DNA of 55,953 nucleotides from Clostridia bacterium. Lineage in GTDB: Bacteria > Bacillota > Clostridia > Monoglobales > Monoglobaceae. Under the pieces are notes generated by a model. That model made no database searches. It saw nothing but the letters and a program-made list of their open reading frames with translations, and was not told the origin of the DNA. The translations under genes and the position numbers were made by a program. Positions 26,062-34,492 of the stretch are shown one piece after another. Within the stretch, counting starts at the first letter, position 1; each line of letters starts with the position of its first letter. The stretch covers positions 1 through 55,953 of the forward strand of contig JAGAUW010000017.1 of the NCBI GenBank assembly GCA_017620615.1, read 5' to 3'.

Positions 26062-26325
26062 ATGGATAATGCAAATTTTTCAAAAACAGTGAAGTTCAGT
26101 GTTGAAAAAGAAAAACTGGATACCAGAACGATTATTCTTACGGTGCATAGTGCTCTTATGGAAAAGGGCTACAATCCCATAAGTCAGATGGTTGGATATA
26201 TTATGTCGGGTGACCCGTCTTATATCACTGCCCACAACGGAGCGAGAACCCTTATCCAGCGAGTTGAAACTGATGAAATTCTTGAAGAATTGGTAAGGTT
26301 TTACGTAGACGAAAAAAACAGATAA
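26062..26325 (+). CDS. ireB: IreB family regulatory phosphoprotein (UPF0297)
   Basis: IreB is a small dimeric protein; in Enterococcus it is phosphorylated by the PASTA kinase IreK and negatively regulates cephalosporin resistance. The 87-residue product shows the family core [20 protein letters not shown], then [15 protein letters not shown] and the ending [10 protein letters not shown]. The N-terminal SKTVKF holds a threonine where the enterococcal protein is phosphorylated. The ATG at 26062 with GGGGACAGGA upstream is preferred over a TTG at 26041. It usually neighbours alaS and ruvX in Firmicutes; here it stands alone between the LtaS-like pair and a hydrolase gene. Confidence 0.93.
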   Translation: MDNANFSKTVKFSVEKEKLDTRTIILTVHSALMEKGYNPISQMVGYIMSGDPSYITAHNGARTLIQRVETDEILEELVRFYVDEKNR

Positions 26326-26333
26326 GAAAGACG

Positions 26334-26363
26334 GCTGCGATTTAATTTCGCAGCTTTTCTTTT
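26334..26363 (+). terminator. Intrinsic terminator after ireB
   Basis: GCTGCGA (26334-26340), a seven-base loop, TCGCAGC (26348-26354), then TTTTCTTTT. It ends only 20 bases before the next start codon, so some read-through probably feeds that gene. Confidence 0.75.
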
Positions 26364-26382
26364 AGGGAAAGAAGGTATAAAA

Positions 26383-26895
26383 ATGAAAAAAGCATTGATT
26401 GTTGTGGATATGCAGAATGATTTTATCGATGGCGCTCTTGGAAGCATTGAGGCACAGGGAATAGTTGAAAAGGTGCGGGAGAAAATAGAGGGCTTTGACG
26501 GTGAGGTTGTTTTCACTTTAGACGCGCACGATGAGGATTATCTGGGCACACAAGAGGGCAAAAAGCTGCCCGTTTCCCACTGCATCAAGGGAACAAATGG
26601 ATGGGAAATTCATCCAAGGCTCAAAGGCTTTGTGAAAAACCAAATTGAAAAGCCAACCTTCGGGGCGGTTAATTTGCCCGGTTTCCTTTTTGATTTGCTG
26701 GGCGGTGAGCCGGAGATGCTTGAACTTGTGGGGCTTTGCACAGATATTTGTGTAATTTCAAATGCAATGCTTTTAAAGGCGGCATTTCCAGAAACTGAAA
26801 TAGTGGTGGACAGCGGCTGCTGTGCCGGAGTAACCCCAGAGAGCCACAAAACTGCTCTTGATTCAATGCAGGCGGTGCAGATAGAGGTTTTATGA
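26383..26895 (+). CDS. Isochorismatase-like cysteine hydrolase (nicotinamidase type)
   Basis: The 170-residue product belongs to the isochorismatase superfamily. The triad is visible: Asp in IVVDMQNDFIDG, Lys in EKPTFGAV, and Cys in VGLCTDICVISNAM; TLDAHDED holds an Asp/His pair like the metal site of nicotinamidases. Nicotinamide deamidation for NAD salvage is the most likely activity, by likeness to the clostridial group of PncA-type proteins, but related enzymes act on other amides. AAGAAGG precedes the ATG. The stop overlaps the sfsA start (ATGA). Confidence 0.8.
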   Translation: MKKALIVVDMQNDFIDGALGSIEAQGIVEKVREKIEGFDGEVVFTLDAHDEDYLGTQEGKKLPVSHCIKGTNGWEIHPRLKGFVKNQIEKPTFGAVNLPGFLFDLLGGEPEMLELVGLCTDICVISNAMLLKAAFPETEIVVDSGCCAGVTPESHKTALDSMQAVQIEVL

Positions 26896-27572
26896 TTTAC
26901 GAAAACATAGTTACGGGTATTTTTGAGAAAAGACCAAACCGCTTTATTGCTGAGGTGTGGATAGATGGCAAAAAAGAAATTTGTCACGTGAAAAACACCG
27001 GAAGATGCCGGGAGCTTTTGAAAAAAGGTGTGCGGGTGGTTGTCCAAAGAGCAAAAAACCCCGAAAGAAAAACAGAGTTTGATTTGATAGGGGTATATAA
27101 AGAAGATGTCCTCTTCAACATTGACAGTCAGGCACCAAATAAGGTGTTTTTTGAATGGCTCAAAAAGACAGATTTTTTCGGTGAGGTTACGTTTATCAAG
27201 CCAGAGTGCCGGTTTGGTGAATCAAGACTTGATTTCTATCTTGAGGCAGGGGGAAAAGGTGCTTTTGTTGAGGTTAAAGGTGTTACCCTCGAGAGAGATG
27301 GAGTTTTTTTATTCCCCGATGCCCCGACCCAGAGAGGTGTGAGGCATTTAAGAGAGCTTTGCAAATGCCGCGAACAAGGTTTTGATGCCTATGCGGTGTT
27401 TGTTCTGCAGGCAAAAGGAGCAAAGTATTTTACCCCCAATAGCGACACCGACCCCGAATTTGCCGCGGCGCTTGCAGCGGCACAGGAAAAGGGTGTCAGG
27501 ATTTTATGCTTTGAGTGCGATGTTTCGCCTGAAGCCCTTGAAATAAAAAGGAAAATCCCCTTAAGAATCTAA
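26892..27572 (+). CDS. sfsA: SfsA family nuclease
   Basis: The 226-residue product matches SfsA throughout: RPNRFIAEVWIDGKKEICHV, KNTGRCRELL, VRVVVQRAKNPERKTEF and the nuclease core ECRFGESRLDFYLE / FVEVKGVTLE / FLFPDAPTQRGVRHLREL, which carries the Asp, Glu and Lys residues of a PD-(D/E)XK fold. It was first named for sugar fermentation stimulation in E. coli, and DNA binding is reported for that protein; the physiological role is uncertain. It overlaps the preceding gene by four bases and ends against a terminator. Confidence 0.93.
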   Translation: MIYENIVTGIFEKRPNRFIAEVWIDGKKEICHVKNTGRCRELLKKGVRVVVQRAKNPERKTEFDLIGVYKEDVLFNIDSQAPNKVFFEWLKKTDFFGEVTFIKPECRFGESRLDFYLEAGGKGAFVEVKGVTLERDGVFLFPDAPTQRGVRHLRELCKCREQGFDAYAVFVLQAKGAKYFTPNSDTDPEFAAALAAAQEKGVRILCFECDVSPEALEIKRKIPLRI

Positions 27573-27576
27573 TAGG

Positions 27577-27610
27577 GAAAAGCAGTTTGCCAATGCTGCT
27601 TTTCTTTTTT
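27577..27610 (+). terminator. Intrinsic terminator of sfsA
   Basis: GAAAAGCAG (27577-27585) pairs with CTGCTTTTC (27596-27604), followed by six T residues. Confidence 0.85.
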
Positions 27611-27685
27611 GAATAAAAAAAGATTTGAAAGTTTGGGCAATCTTACTAAAAATAAAGGAAAAGATTTGAAAACAATCTGCCGGCA

Positions 27686-27714
27686 TTGACGGAAAATTGT
27701 TTTTGTTATATAAT
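27686..27714 (+). promoter_or_regulatory. Sigma-A promoter of the polysaccharide cluster
   Basis: TTGACG at 27686-27691, 17 bases, TATAAT at 27709-27714. No second promoter of this quality was seen between the twelve following genes, which are tightly packed. Confidence 0.85.
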
Positions 27715-27741
27715 AAAAGTGATTTTAACTTGGAGGATTGC

Positions 27742-27789
27742 GTGCATTCCTTGAAAAAATATTGGATAATTTGTGAAAAAATGAGGTGA
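27742..27789 (+). CDS. Possible 15-residue leader peptide of the polysaccharide cluster
   Basis: TTGGAGG at 27730-27736 is a strong ribosome binding site with no long gene behind it. A GTG at 27742 opens MHSLKKYWIICEKMR and stops at 27789 inside the ribosome binding site of the next gene; an overlapping TTG at 27738 would give a 12-residue alternative. It may couple translation into the aminotransferase gene. Confidence 0.4.
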   Translation: MHSLKKYWIICEKMR

Positions 27790-27795
27790 TTTTCG

Positions 27796-28917
27796 GTGGC
27801 TGAAAAAATCTGGCTTTCAACTCCTACCACACACACAGAAGAGCAGAAGTTTATAAAGGAAGCCTTCGATACAAACTGGGTAGCGCCTCTTGGCAAAAAT
27901 GTTAACGAGTTTGAAAATGAAATATCAGAATATACAGGGTGTGGTTATGCTGCTGCAATGACTGCGGGAACACATGCCCTTCATATGGCGGTGAAGATGG
28001 CAGGCGTTAAAGATGGAGACGTCGTTCTTTGCTCCGACCTTACCTTTGCTGCAACTGTTAATCCTGTTACGTATGAAAACGGGGTTCAGGTTTTTGTTGA
28101 GTCCGAGCGTGATACATGGAATATGGATCCCCGTGCCCTTAAACTTGCTTTTGAAAAATATAAGGGAAAAGTAAAGGCGGTTGTGCTTGTTCATCTTTAT
28201 GGAACACCGGCAAAGATTGATGAAATTATAACCCTTTGCGAAAAATACAACGTTCCACTTATTGAAGACGCGGCGGAATCTCTGGGAGCTACATACAAGG
28301 GAAGACAAACCGGTTCCTTTGGAAAATACAGTGCAATAAGCTTTAACGGAAACAAAATCATTACATCGTCAGGCGGCGGAATGTTCTTGTCCGGCGACGA
28401 AGATGCTGTGAAAAAGGTGCGTTTTTATTCGACTCAGGCTCGTGATGCTGCACCTCACTATCAGCATAGTGAAATTGGATATAATTATCGTATGAGCAAT
28501 ATAGTGGCAGGGATTGGCAGAGGTCAGCTTATTCACCTGGACGAGCACATTGCTCTTAAAAAGAAGATTTACAATACATACAAGCGTGAATTCAGAGGAC
28601 TTCCCGTGAAGATGAATCCCTACCTTGAATACACCGAGCCAAATTTCTGGCTCAGCTGCTTCACCATTGACGAAGATGCGGTTGAAGCAGTTGACCCTGA
28701 AAAGATACGGCTTGCTCTTGAAAAGGAAAACATAGAGGCAAGACCAATATGGAAGCCTATGCATATGCAGCCGGTATATGCAGGCCATGATTTTGTCAGC
28801 TGCGGTGATTTGGTTGGCGAGGACTTGTTCAGAAGAGGTCTGTGTCTGCCTTCAGATATAAAAATGACAGAAGAACAACAGTTGAAAGTTATAAATATCA
28901 TTAAGGGGTTGTTTTGA
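27796..28917 (+). CDS. DegT/DnrJ/EryC1/StrS family sugar aminotransferase
   Basis: The enzyme uses pyridoxal phosphate to convert an NDP-ketosugar to an aminosugar. The 373-residue product has the family signature AMTAGTHALHMAVKMAGVKD, the cofactor-contact DLTFAATVNPVTYEN, IEDAAESLGATYKG and the Schiff-base lysine K187 in SFNGNKIITSSGGG. The start is GTG with GAGGTGAT upstream. It heads a polysaccharide cluster and is followed at once by a PglC-like transferase and an acetyltransferase, which suggests a role like PglE, making a UDP-4-amino-4,6-dideoxy sugar. The dehydratase that would supply the ketosugar is not in this window. Confidence 0.9.
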   Translation: MAEKIWLSTPTTHTEEQKFIKEAFDTNWVAPLGKNVNEFENEISEYTGCGYAAAMTAGTHALHMAVKMAGVKDGDVVLCSDLTFAATVNPVTYENGVQVFVESERDTWNMDPRALKLAFEKYKGKVKAVVLVHLYGTPAKIDEIITLCEKYNVPLIEDAAESLGATYKGRQTGSFGKYSAISFNGNKIITSSGGGMFLSGDEDAVKKVRFYSTQARDAAPHYQHSEIGYNYRMSNIVAGIGRGQLIHLDEHIALKKKIYNTYKREFRGLPVKMNPYLEYTEPNFWLSCFTIDEDAVEAVDPEKIRLALEKENIEARPIWKPMHMQPVYAGHDFVSCGDLVGEDLFRRGLCLPSDIKMTEEQQLKVINIIKGLF

Positions 28918-29550
28918 TTGTACCAAAAATATTTTAAACGGCCGATTGATATAGTTTGTGCCTTGGCGGCAATAATCGTTTTTTCGTGGCTTTACATAAT
29001 AGTTGCAGTTCTGGTAAGGGTTAAGCTCGGCAGTCCTGTGCTTTTCAAACAGGCACGTCCGGGCAAGGACGAAAAAATTTTCAATTTGTATAAATTCCGC
29101 ACAATGACGGATGAACGAGATGAAAATGGCGAGCTTTTGCCTGATGATGTAAGGCTTACCAGATTTGGAAGATTTCTTCGCAGTGCCAGTCTTGATGAGC
29201 TTCCTGAAGCTTTCAATATTTTAAAGGGCGATATGAGTGTTGTGGGTCCAAGGCCCTTGCTTGTTGCATACTTGCCTTACTACACGGAAGAAGAAAAAAC
29301 CCGCCACAATGTGTGCCCGGGGCTTACGGGGCTTGCCCAGGTAAATGGCAGAAACACTATTACTTGGGAAGAAAAGTTTGCCTATGACATTGAATACGTA
29401 AAAAATGTTACCTTTCTGGGAGATGTAAAAATAATTTTCCAGACCGCATTGAAAGCAGCCAAAAGGGCAGATGTGCGTGTGGGGAAAGAGTTTGTTGTGG
29501 AAAAGTTTATTGACAGCAGAACAAAAAAACGGGAAATTGTGGAGAAGTAA
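28918..29550 (+). CDS. Initiating sugar-phosphate (phosphoglycosyl) transferase
   Basis: This monotopic phosphoglycosyl transferase moves a sugar 1-phosphate from a UDP-sugar to undecaprenyl phosphate on the inner face of the membrane, starting repeat-unit assembly. The 210-residue product has the small PglC-like size: an N-terminal re-entrant hydrophobic helix (IVCALAAIIVFSWLYIIVAV), the basic FKQARPGKDEK region, the catalytic D93-E94 in SLDELPEAFN, then VVGPRPLL and CPGLTGLAQVNGRN. The start is TTG at 28918, directly after the previous stop, with AAGGGG upstream. The sugar specificity is inferred from its neighbours only. Confidence 0.92.
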   Translation: MYQKYFKRPIDIVCALAAIIVFSWLYIIVAVLVRVKLGSPVLFKQARPGKDEKIFNLYKFRTMTDERDENGELLPDDVRLTRFGRFLRSASLDELPEAFNILKGDMSVVGPRPLLVAYLPYYTEEEKTRHNVCPGLTGLAQVNGRNTITWEEKFAYDIEYVKNVTFLGDVKIIFQTALKAAKRADVRVGKEFVVEKFIDSRTKKREIVEK

Positions 29551-29551
29551 T

Positions 29552-30076
29552 ATGTTTTATTTAAAAGATGGGGAAGTTTCTCTCAAGGAATTTACTGAAC
29601 AGGATATCGAAAATAAAGTTAAATGGATAAATGACGAGAAGAACAACAGATATCTCCATTATGATATACCCTTATCTGTTGAGAAGACTTTTGAATGGTT
29701 TAAAGCTCGGGCAAGAAATCGTATTGATTGTGTTATTTTTTATGCTGATATTCCGGTGGGACTGATTGGACTTATAGGGATAGATAAAACCAACCAAAAG
29801 GCCGAATTTTATATCAGTATGGGACGGGATGATTTTAAACGAAAAGGAATTGCAACAACGGCCACGCGACTTGTTTTGGGATATGCTTTTGATGAACTCG
29901 CACTTAACAAGGTGTTTTTGAATGTGGATGAGGATAATGGGGCTGCGTGTCGGCTGTATGAAAAAATAGGATTTAAATTAGAGGGAAAATTTGAGAAAGA
30001 TATAATTCACCGCGGGGCTTTGATTAACAGATTGCGTTATGCTATGCTTTCAGAAGATTTCAAGGGAGAAAATTGA
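29552..30076 (+). CDS. GNAT family N-acetyltransferase
   Basis: The 174-residue product resembles RimJ/RimL and PseH-type acetyltransferases: substrate half with LKEFTEQDIENKVKWIND, an acetyl-CoA loop RDDFKRKGIATTATRL, and LNVDEDNGAACRLYEKIGF. GTGGAGAAG precedes the ATG at 29552, and the gap to the previous gene is one base. Placed right after a DegT aminotransferase and a phosphoglycosyl transferase, it probably acetylates the 4-amino group of the cluster's sugar. Other acyl donors are possible. Confidence 0.85.
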   Translation: MFYLKDGEVSLKEFTEQDIENKVKWINDEKNNRYLHYDIPLSVEKTFEWFKARARNRIDCVIFYADIPVGLIGLIGIDKTNQKAEFYISMGRDDFKRKGIATTATRLVLGYAFDELALNKVFLNVDEDNGAACRLYEKIGFKLEGKFEKDIIHRGALINRLRYAMLSEDFKGEN

Positions 30077-30077
30077 T

Positions 30078-31046
30078 ATGAACATATTGATACTTAGTGC
30101 CGGAACACGAAACAAGATTGTCCAGTATTTCAAAAAAGCTGTTGGTGATAATGGCAAAATTATTGCAACCGATTGTAGCAGCATCGCACCGGCAATCTAT
30201 GATGCGGATAAATATTACATTGTTCCAAGGATTACGTCGGATGATTATCTTGATGTTATCCTTGACATCTGCAAGAACGAAAAGATTGACGGACTTCTTT
30301 CCCTTATTGACCCAGAATTGTCATTGATGGCCGAGAACGTAGATAAATTCCGTGAGATTGGAACAACCGTTATCGGCTCAAGCTACGAAATCTGTGAAAG
30401 AACACTCAATAAATATGAAATGTATAAGTGGCTGTGCAAAAACGGGTATAACTGTGCAAAAACATATGTTGACAAGAATGAGTTTTTTGCAGATGTTGAT
30501 GCCGGGAGGGCCTCATATCCGGTGTTTGTAAAGCCCATCTGTGGAAGTGCGAGTATTGCAATTTCAAAGGTCTATGACAGGGAAACAATAGAGCTTCTTT
30601 TTTCTCACGACAGCAATTTGATGATACAGGAGTTTTTGGACGGACAGGAAATTGGGGCAGACTGTTATATTGATATGGTTTCGGGCGAATTGGTTTCGAT
30701 ATTTACCAAAAAGAAGATTGTGATGCGTGCAGGGGAGACCGACAAGGCGGTTTCCTTCAAAGACGAAAAACTGTTCGAGCTTATCGATAAGTTTTGCAAA
30801 AGTTTTGGTTTCAGAGGACAGATAGACATTGATATTTTTGATATTGATGGGGAGTATTATATCTCAGAGGTTAATCCTAGATTTGGCGGAGGGTATCCCC
30901 ACGCCTATGAGTGCGGGGTTGACCATATGAAGCTTATTGTCAACAACCTTAAGAGCGTGGCAAACGAAAAAACTATTGGCAATTATGATGAAGGCGTTTA
31001 TATGATGAAGTATAATGAGATTAAGACAAGAAAGATGCAAGGTTGA
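30078..31046 (+). CDS. ATP-grasp family ligase of polysaccharide cluster
   Basis: The 322-residue product is a carbamoyl-phosphate-synthase-like ATP-grasp protein: N-terminal NILILSAGTRNKIVQYF, ATP-binding YPVFVKPICGSASIAISK and IQEFLDGQEIGADCY, and the metal-binding SEVNPRFGGGYPHAY. Enzymes of this sort join a carboxylate to an amine and occur in capsule and exopolysaccharide clusters, often beside a GNAT enzyme, where they are thought to add an amino acid or similar group to an aminosugar. AAGGGAGAA precedes the ATG at 30078. Substrates cannot be told from sequence. Confidence 0.85.
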   Translation: MNILILSAGTRNKIVQYFKKAVGDNGKIIATDCSSIAPAIYDADKYYIVPRITSDDYLDVILDICKNEKIDGLLSLIDPELSLMAENVDKFREIGTTVIGSSYEICERTLNKYEMYKWLCKNGYNCAKTYVDKNEFFADVDAGRASYPVFVKPICGSASIAISKVYDRETIELLFSHDSNLMIQEFLDGQEIGADCYIDMVSGELVSIFTKKKIVMRAGETDKAVSFKDEKLFELIDKFCKSFGFRGQIDIDIFDIDGEYYISEVNPRFGGGYPHAYECGVDHMKLIVNNLKSVANEKTIGNYDEGVYMMKYNEIKTRKMQG

Positions 31047-31408
31047 ATGTGATATGGGCATAATTGCGGATAGCAAAGATGGCGTTTACGGCTTTGAAAG
31101 TATTTCAGGTAGACGTGTGGATATGATTTATGATACTAAAGGCAGCCCCCTCACTCCGCATACTTGGAGTGTTTATATGTGGAAGTACGACAAGCTTAAA
31201 AAATATCAGTTTATACAAGATGCGGCAAAGGATTATACATTAAAGGTGAATGGAGCTGAAGGGGTTTATACTGAGGAAGACCTGAAAAACATTAAAAAAC
31301 GTCTTAGGAGATGATGCCAATATTAAAATAGAGTTTGTTGAATAAATTCCTGTGTTGGCATCAGGAAAATTCAAAAAGACTATTTGCAACTATAATCCTG
31401 CGGGATAA
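31047..31408 (+). pseudogene. Decayed C-terminal remnant of a PaaK/CapK-like adenylate-forming enzyme
   Basis: Two frames together spell the C-terminal part of a phenylacetate-CoA-ligase-like (CapK) protein. The first, open to 31314, gives CDMGIIADSKDGVYGF, GRRVDMIYDTKGSPLTPH and YQFIQDAAKDYTLKVNG. Near 31306 the likeness jumps to another frame: GDDANIKIEFVE, an in-frame TAA, then IPVLASGKFKKTI and a stop at 31406-31408. The N-terminal three quarters of the usual protein (about 430 residues) are gone and the remnant abuts the intact ATP-grasp stop. A shortened product from an ATG at 31054 could be made but lacks the adenylation core. Confidence 0.85.
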
Positions 31409-31430
31409 AGTATTCAATTTGGAGGTTTTT

Positions 31431-32528
31431 ATGAAAAAGGTTTTGTTTGTTGCTTCTGTTATAGGGCATCTTAACGCATTTCATGTGCCATGCATCCAGC
31501 ATTTTAAAGAAAAAGGATATCAGGTTGAGGCGGCTGCAAAATTGTTGGATGATATAAAGGTGTGTGAAGTGCAGCATAATATTGATTTTGAACGACAGCC
31601 ATTTAGAATCAAAAATATTGCGGCATACAAAAAGCTCAAAAAGATTATAGAGGATGGCAAATATGATATGGTTCATTGCCATACTCCCGTTGCGGCAATA
31701 CTGACAAGACTTGCGGCGCGTAGGGTAAGAAATAAAGGGACGCGTGTAATTTATACTGCTCACGGTTTTCACTTTTTTAAAGGTGCACCGCTTAAAAACT
31801 GGCTTGTTTATTTTACGGCGGAGTGGCTTTGCTCATTTTTGACAGAAACGCTGATAACTATAAACAAGGAGGATTTTGAGTTTGCAAAGAAGCACTTGCA
31901 TGCCAAAAAGATTAGATATATAACTGGTATAGGAGTGGATACGAGCAGATTTTTAGTTCCGACAGACCGCGAGGCAAAGAGAAAAGAGCTTGGCTTTGAC
32001 GATGGGCAGATTGTTGTGTTGTCAATAGGCGAACTCAGTGTAAGAAAAAACCATCGCGTCATAATTGAGGCACTTGCTAAAATAAACGACAAGAATGTGC
32101 ACTATGTTATTGCTGGAAGAGGTAGCAAGAAAGAGGAGCTAGAGGCTTTGGCCAAGGAATTGGGCGTACAGGATAATGTTCATCTGCTCGGCTTCCGCAA
32201 GGATGTGGTGGATTTGTGCAGAGCTGCTGATGTTTTCTGCCTTCCGTCGCTGCAGGAAGGCTTGGGAATGGTTACCCTTGAAGCAATGGCGGGGGGTCTT
32301 CCTTGTGTGGCGTCAAATGTGAGAGGCCCCATAGAGATTATTGAGCACGGAAAGAACGGATTTCTTTGTGACTGCAGAAGTTCCGACGATTTTGCAAAAC
32401 ATATTAAGAGTTTGATTGATGATGAAGCATTGCGGAAAAAGTTCGTGGAGAACAGTATGCCGATAGTAGAAATGTTCAGTGTTAAAAATTCATTGGAACA
32501 GATGAAGAAAATATATTCGGAGGAATAG
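31431..32528 (+). CDS. GT4 family glycosyltransferase
   Basis: The 365-residue product has the two Rossmann domains of a GT-B retaining transferase: N-terminal KKVLFVASVIGHLNAFHVP, HCHTPVAAILTRLAARR and TAHGFHFFKGAPLKNW; C-terminal VLSIGELSVRKNHRVIIEA and the donor-site SLQEGLGMVTLEAMAGGLP with the E-x7-E pattern. It resembles EpsD/CapM-type transferases that add the second sugar to a lipid-linked acceptor. GGAGG precedes the ATG at 31431; the in-frame ATG at 31335 lies inside the CapK remnant. Donor and acceptor are inferred only from the cluster. Confidence 0.9.
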   Translation: MKKVLFVASVIGHLNAFHVPCIQHFKEKGYQVEAAAKLLDDIKVCEVQHNIDFERQPFRIKNIAAYKKLKKIIEDGKYDMVHCHTPVAAILTRLAARRVRNKGTRVIYTAHGFHFFKGAPLKNWLVYFTAEWLCSFLTETLITINKEDFEFAKKHLHAKKIRYITGIGVDTSRFLVPTDREAKRKELGFDDGQIVVLSIGELSVRKNHRVIIEALAKINDKNVHYVIAGRGSKKEELEALAKELGVQDNVHLLGFRKDVVDLCRAADVFCLPSLQEGLGMVTLEAMAGGLPCVASNVRGPIEIIEHGKNGFLCDCRSSDDFAKHIKSLIDDEALRKKFVENSMPIVEMFSVKNSLEQMKKIYSEE

Positions 32529-32533
32529 CAATT

Positions 32534-33328
32534 ATGCCAAAGGTTAGTGTGATAATGGCGGTACATAATCAGGAAAAGCTTGTAATTGAGGCCATAGAAT
32601 CCATTATAAATCAAACGTATAAGGATTGGGAGCTTGTTATCTGTGATGATGCATCGACCGATAATACATATCAGGTTATCTCAGAATATGCTGAAAGATA
32701 TGAGAATATAAGGGTTTTCAAAAATGAAGAGAATCATCATGCAGCGTATACCCGAAACCGTTGCGCCAAAGAGGCAAAGGGCGAATATCTTGCAATAATG
32801 GATTCGGATGATATTTCTATGCCGGAAAGGCTTGAAAAACAAGCAAAAATTCTTGATGAAAGACCGGAGATTTCTCTTGTAAGCACTGCGGCTATAACCT
32901 TTGATGAAAATGGTGACCGGGCAATAAGAGGAATGAAGGGTATAGAGTATCCGTTCCGTCTTCCTGTTTCTCCCAATCTGCCCGTAGTCCATGCAACCAT
33001 AATGATAAGAAAAAAGGCTTTTGATGCAATTGGCGGATACACAGTGAGCCAAAGGACCTTAAGAGGCGAAGATGTGGATTTGTGCTTTAAAATAAGGGTT
33101 GCAAAGTTTGAAGGATATACTATGCAGGAGGTTCTTTATCGCATCAGAGAAAGAAAAGAGGATTTTAAGAGGAGAACTGTAAAGGATGCCTTGGGCTTTG
33201 TAAAGACCAGTAAGAAATATTATAAATTATTAAAAGTTCCGCGTCGGAAATGGTATATGATGTATAAGCCGGTTGTGTCTGCGCTGATGCCGGATTGGTT
33301 TATGTTTCTTTACCATAAGTTTAGATGA
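32534..33328 (+). CDS. GT2 family glycosyltransferase
   Basis: The 264-residue product is a GT-A inverting transferase with KVSVIMAVHNQEKLVIEAI, CDDASTDNTYQVI, TRNRCAKEAKGEYLAIMDSD (the D-x-D motif is DSD near residue 91) and the acceptor-side GEDVDLCFK. CGGAGGAA precedes the ATG, five bases after the previous stop. It would extend the repeat unit inside the cell. The sugar is unknown. Confidence 0.9.
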   Translation: MPKVSVIMAVHNQEKLVIEAIESIINQTYKDWELVICDDASTDNTYQVISEYAERYENIRVFKNEENHHAAYTRNRCAKEAKGEYLAIMDSDDISMPERLEKQAKILDERPEISLVSTAAITFDENGDRAIRGMKGIEYPFRLPVSPNLPVVHATIMIRKKAFDAIGGYTVSQRTLRGEDVDLCFKIRVAKFEGYTMQEVLYRIRERKEDFKRRTVKDALGFVKTSKKYYKLLKVPRRKWYMMYKPVVSALMPDWFMFLYHKFR

Positions 33329-33353
33329 TACTTAAAAAAGGGGAAAAGACGGT

Positions 33354-34481
33354 ATGTTTAATGAGTTTAACAGTTGGCTTTTTTATCTGCTGTCATTTGG
33401 TTTTTCTGCATATTTGTTAGGTGTGACACCGGAGGTTCAGCACCGAAACACCTTTTTAAAGAAAGTTTTGATGTTGTGTGCGTATGGGATACCGATTTTG
33501 ATTGGTGCGTATCATGTGTGCGGAACGGATACTTTCAGATATATGCAGAATTATTTTAACACGAGGCTCATACCAAAGGGAGAACTTTTTGAAGGTCTTA
33601 CCATTCTTTCTGAATTGGGACACAGGGTTTTCACAAAAGCGCTTGGGTATTTTAATAATGTAAGAGTATACTTTGGTGCATACAGTGCACTGATAGTCCT
33701 TTTTATACATAAGGCAAACAAGAAAATCACACCGGAATCCATTGCGATGGCGAGTTTTATCTTTTTTATTCAGTTTTTTCTCAGCTCATTCAATGGCTTG
33801 AGACAGTGTGTTGCAACGGTTATTATAGCCTATGCTTTGACCTTTGTGTTTGAAAAGAATTTCCCCAAGTTTTTGTTTTTTGTTTTGTTGGCAGCATCCT
33901 TTCATTTGTCTGTGCTTATTATGATTTTTGTATATTTTGTCTGGACAAAAGAAGAAAAATTATTGCCGTGGCCGATTCTGTTTGCGATTATAGTTGTCTT
34001 TGCGGCGGTTTCCATAGGACTTACCGACTTTTTGGATATGTTTTCAGGAATGGAGTTTGAAACCGAGAAGCTTGAGCAGTATACCAGATATGGTGAATAT
34101 TCAGGGGATAAGGAATTTAACAACTACAGCTTTTATCTTAATCTGTTTGTGGGTTTTATTTTTGCTATACACCATACAAGACTTGTTAAAGTTAACAAAA
34201 AAAATTCACTGTTTGCATTCCTTTACTATGTGAGCGTAGCTATCGGATTTAGTGGATTTATAAGCCCATATGCAAAACGAATCGGAGCGTATTTCAGAAT
34301 ACCAAGCATTTGGCTCTTGGCAGACCTGCCGAACTGTTATGAGGATCATCATTCAAAATGGGCGGCAAGGCTTTTGGTTCTTTTGTATGTAATATTGAGG
34401 TTTACAATTACAGCGTATATACTCGGACAATCTGATATCATTCCGTATATTTGGATATTGCCGTTTTGGGCGCGAACATAA
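33354..34481 (+). CDS. EpsG family membrane protein, likely repeat-unit polymerase
   Basis: The 375-residue product has around ten hydrophobic segments and the EpsG landmarks: an early GTDTFRYMQNYF loop, FFIQFFLSSFNGLRQCVA, and FEKNFPKFLFFVLLAASFHLS with the Arg and His of this Wzy-like group. EpsG-type proteins polymerise lipid-linked repeat units outside the membrane. AAAAGGGGAAAAG precedes the ATG. It is the only polymerase candidate in the cluster, next to a Wzx flippase two genes on. Confidence 0.85.
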   Translation: MFNEFNSWLFYLLSFGFSAYLLGVTPEVQHRNTFLKKVLMLCAYGIPILIGAYHVCGTDTFRYMQNYFNTRLIPKGELFEGLTILSELGHRVFTKALGYFNNVRVYFGAYSALIVLFIHKANKKITPESIAMASFIFFIQFFLSSFNGLRQCVATVIIAYALTFVFEKNFPKFLFFVLLAASFHLSVLIMIFVYFVWTKEEKLLPWPILFAIIVVFAAVSIGLTDFLDMFSGMEFETEKLEQYTRYGEYSGDKEFNNYSFYLNLFVGFIFAIHHTRLVKVNKKNSLFAFLYYVSVAIGFSGFISPYAKRIGAYFRIPSIWLLADLPNCYEDHHSKWAARLLVLLYVILRFTITAYILGQSDIIPYIWILPFWART

Positions 34482-34492
34482 AGGAGGAAGGT

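Noticed and set aside
31335..31430. N-terminal extension of the GT4 glycosyltransferase
   Set aside because: This stretch is the tail of the CapK-like remnant in another frame; MKKVLFVAS at 31431 with GGAGG is the natural start.
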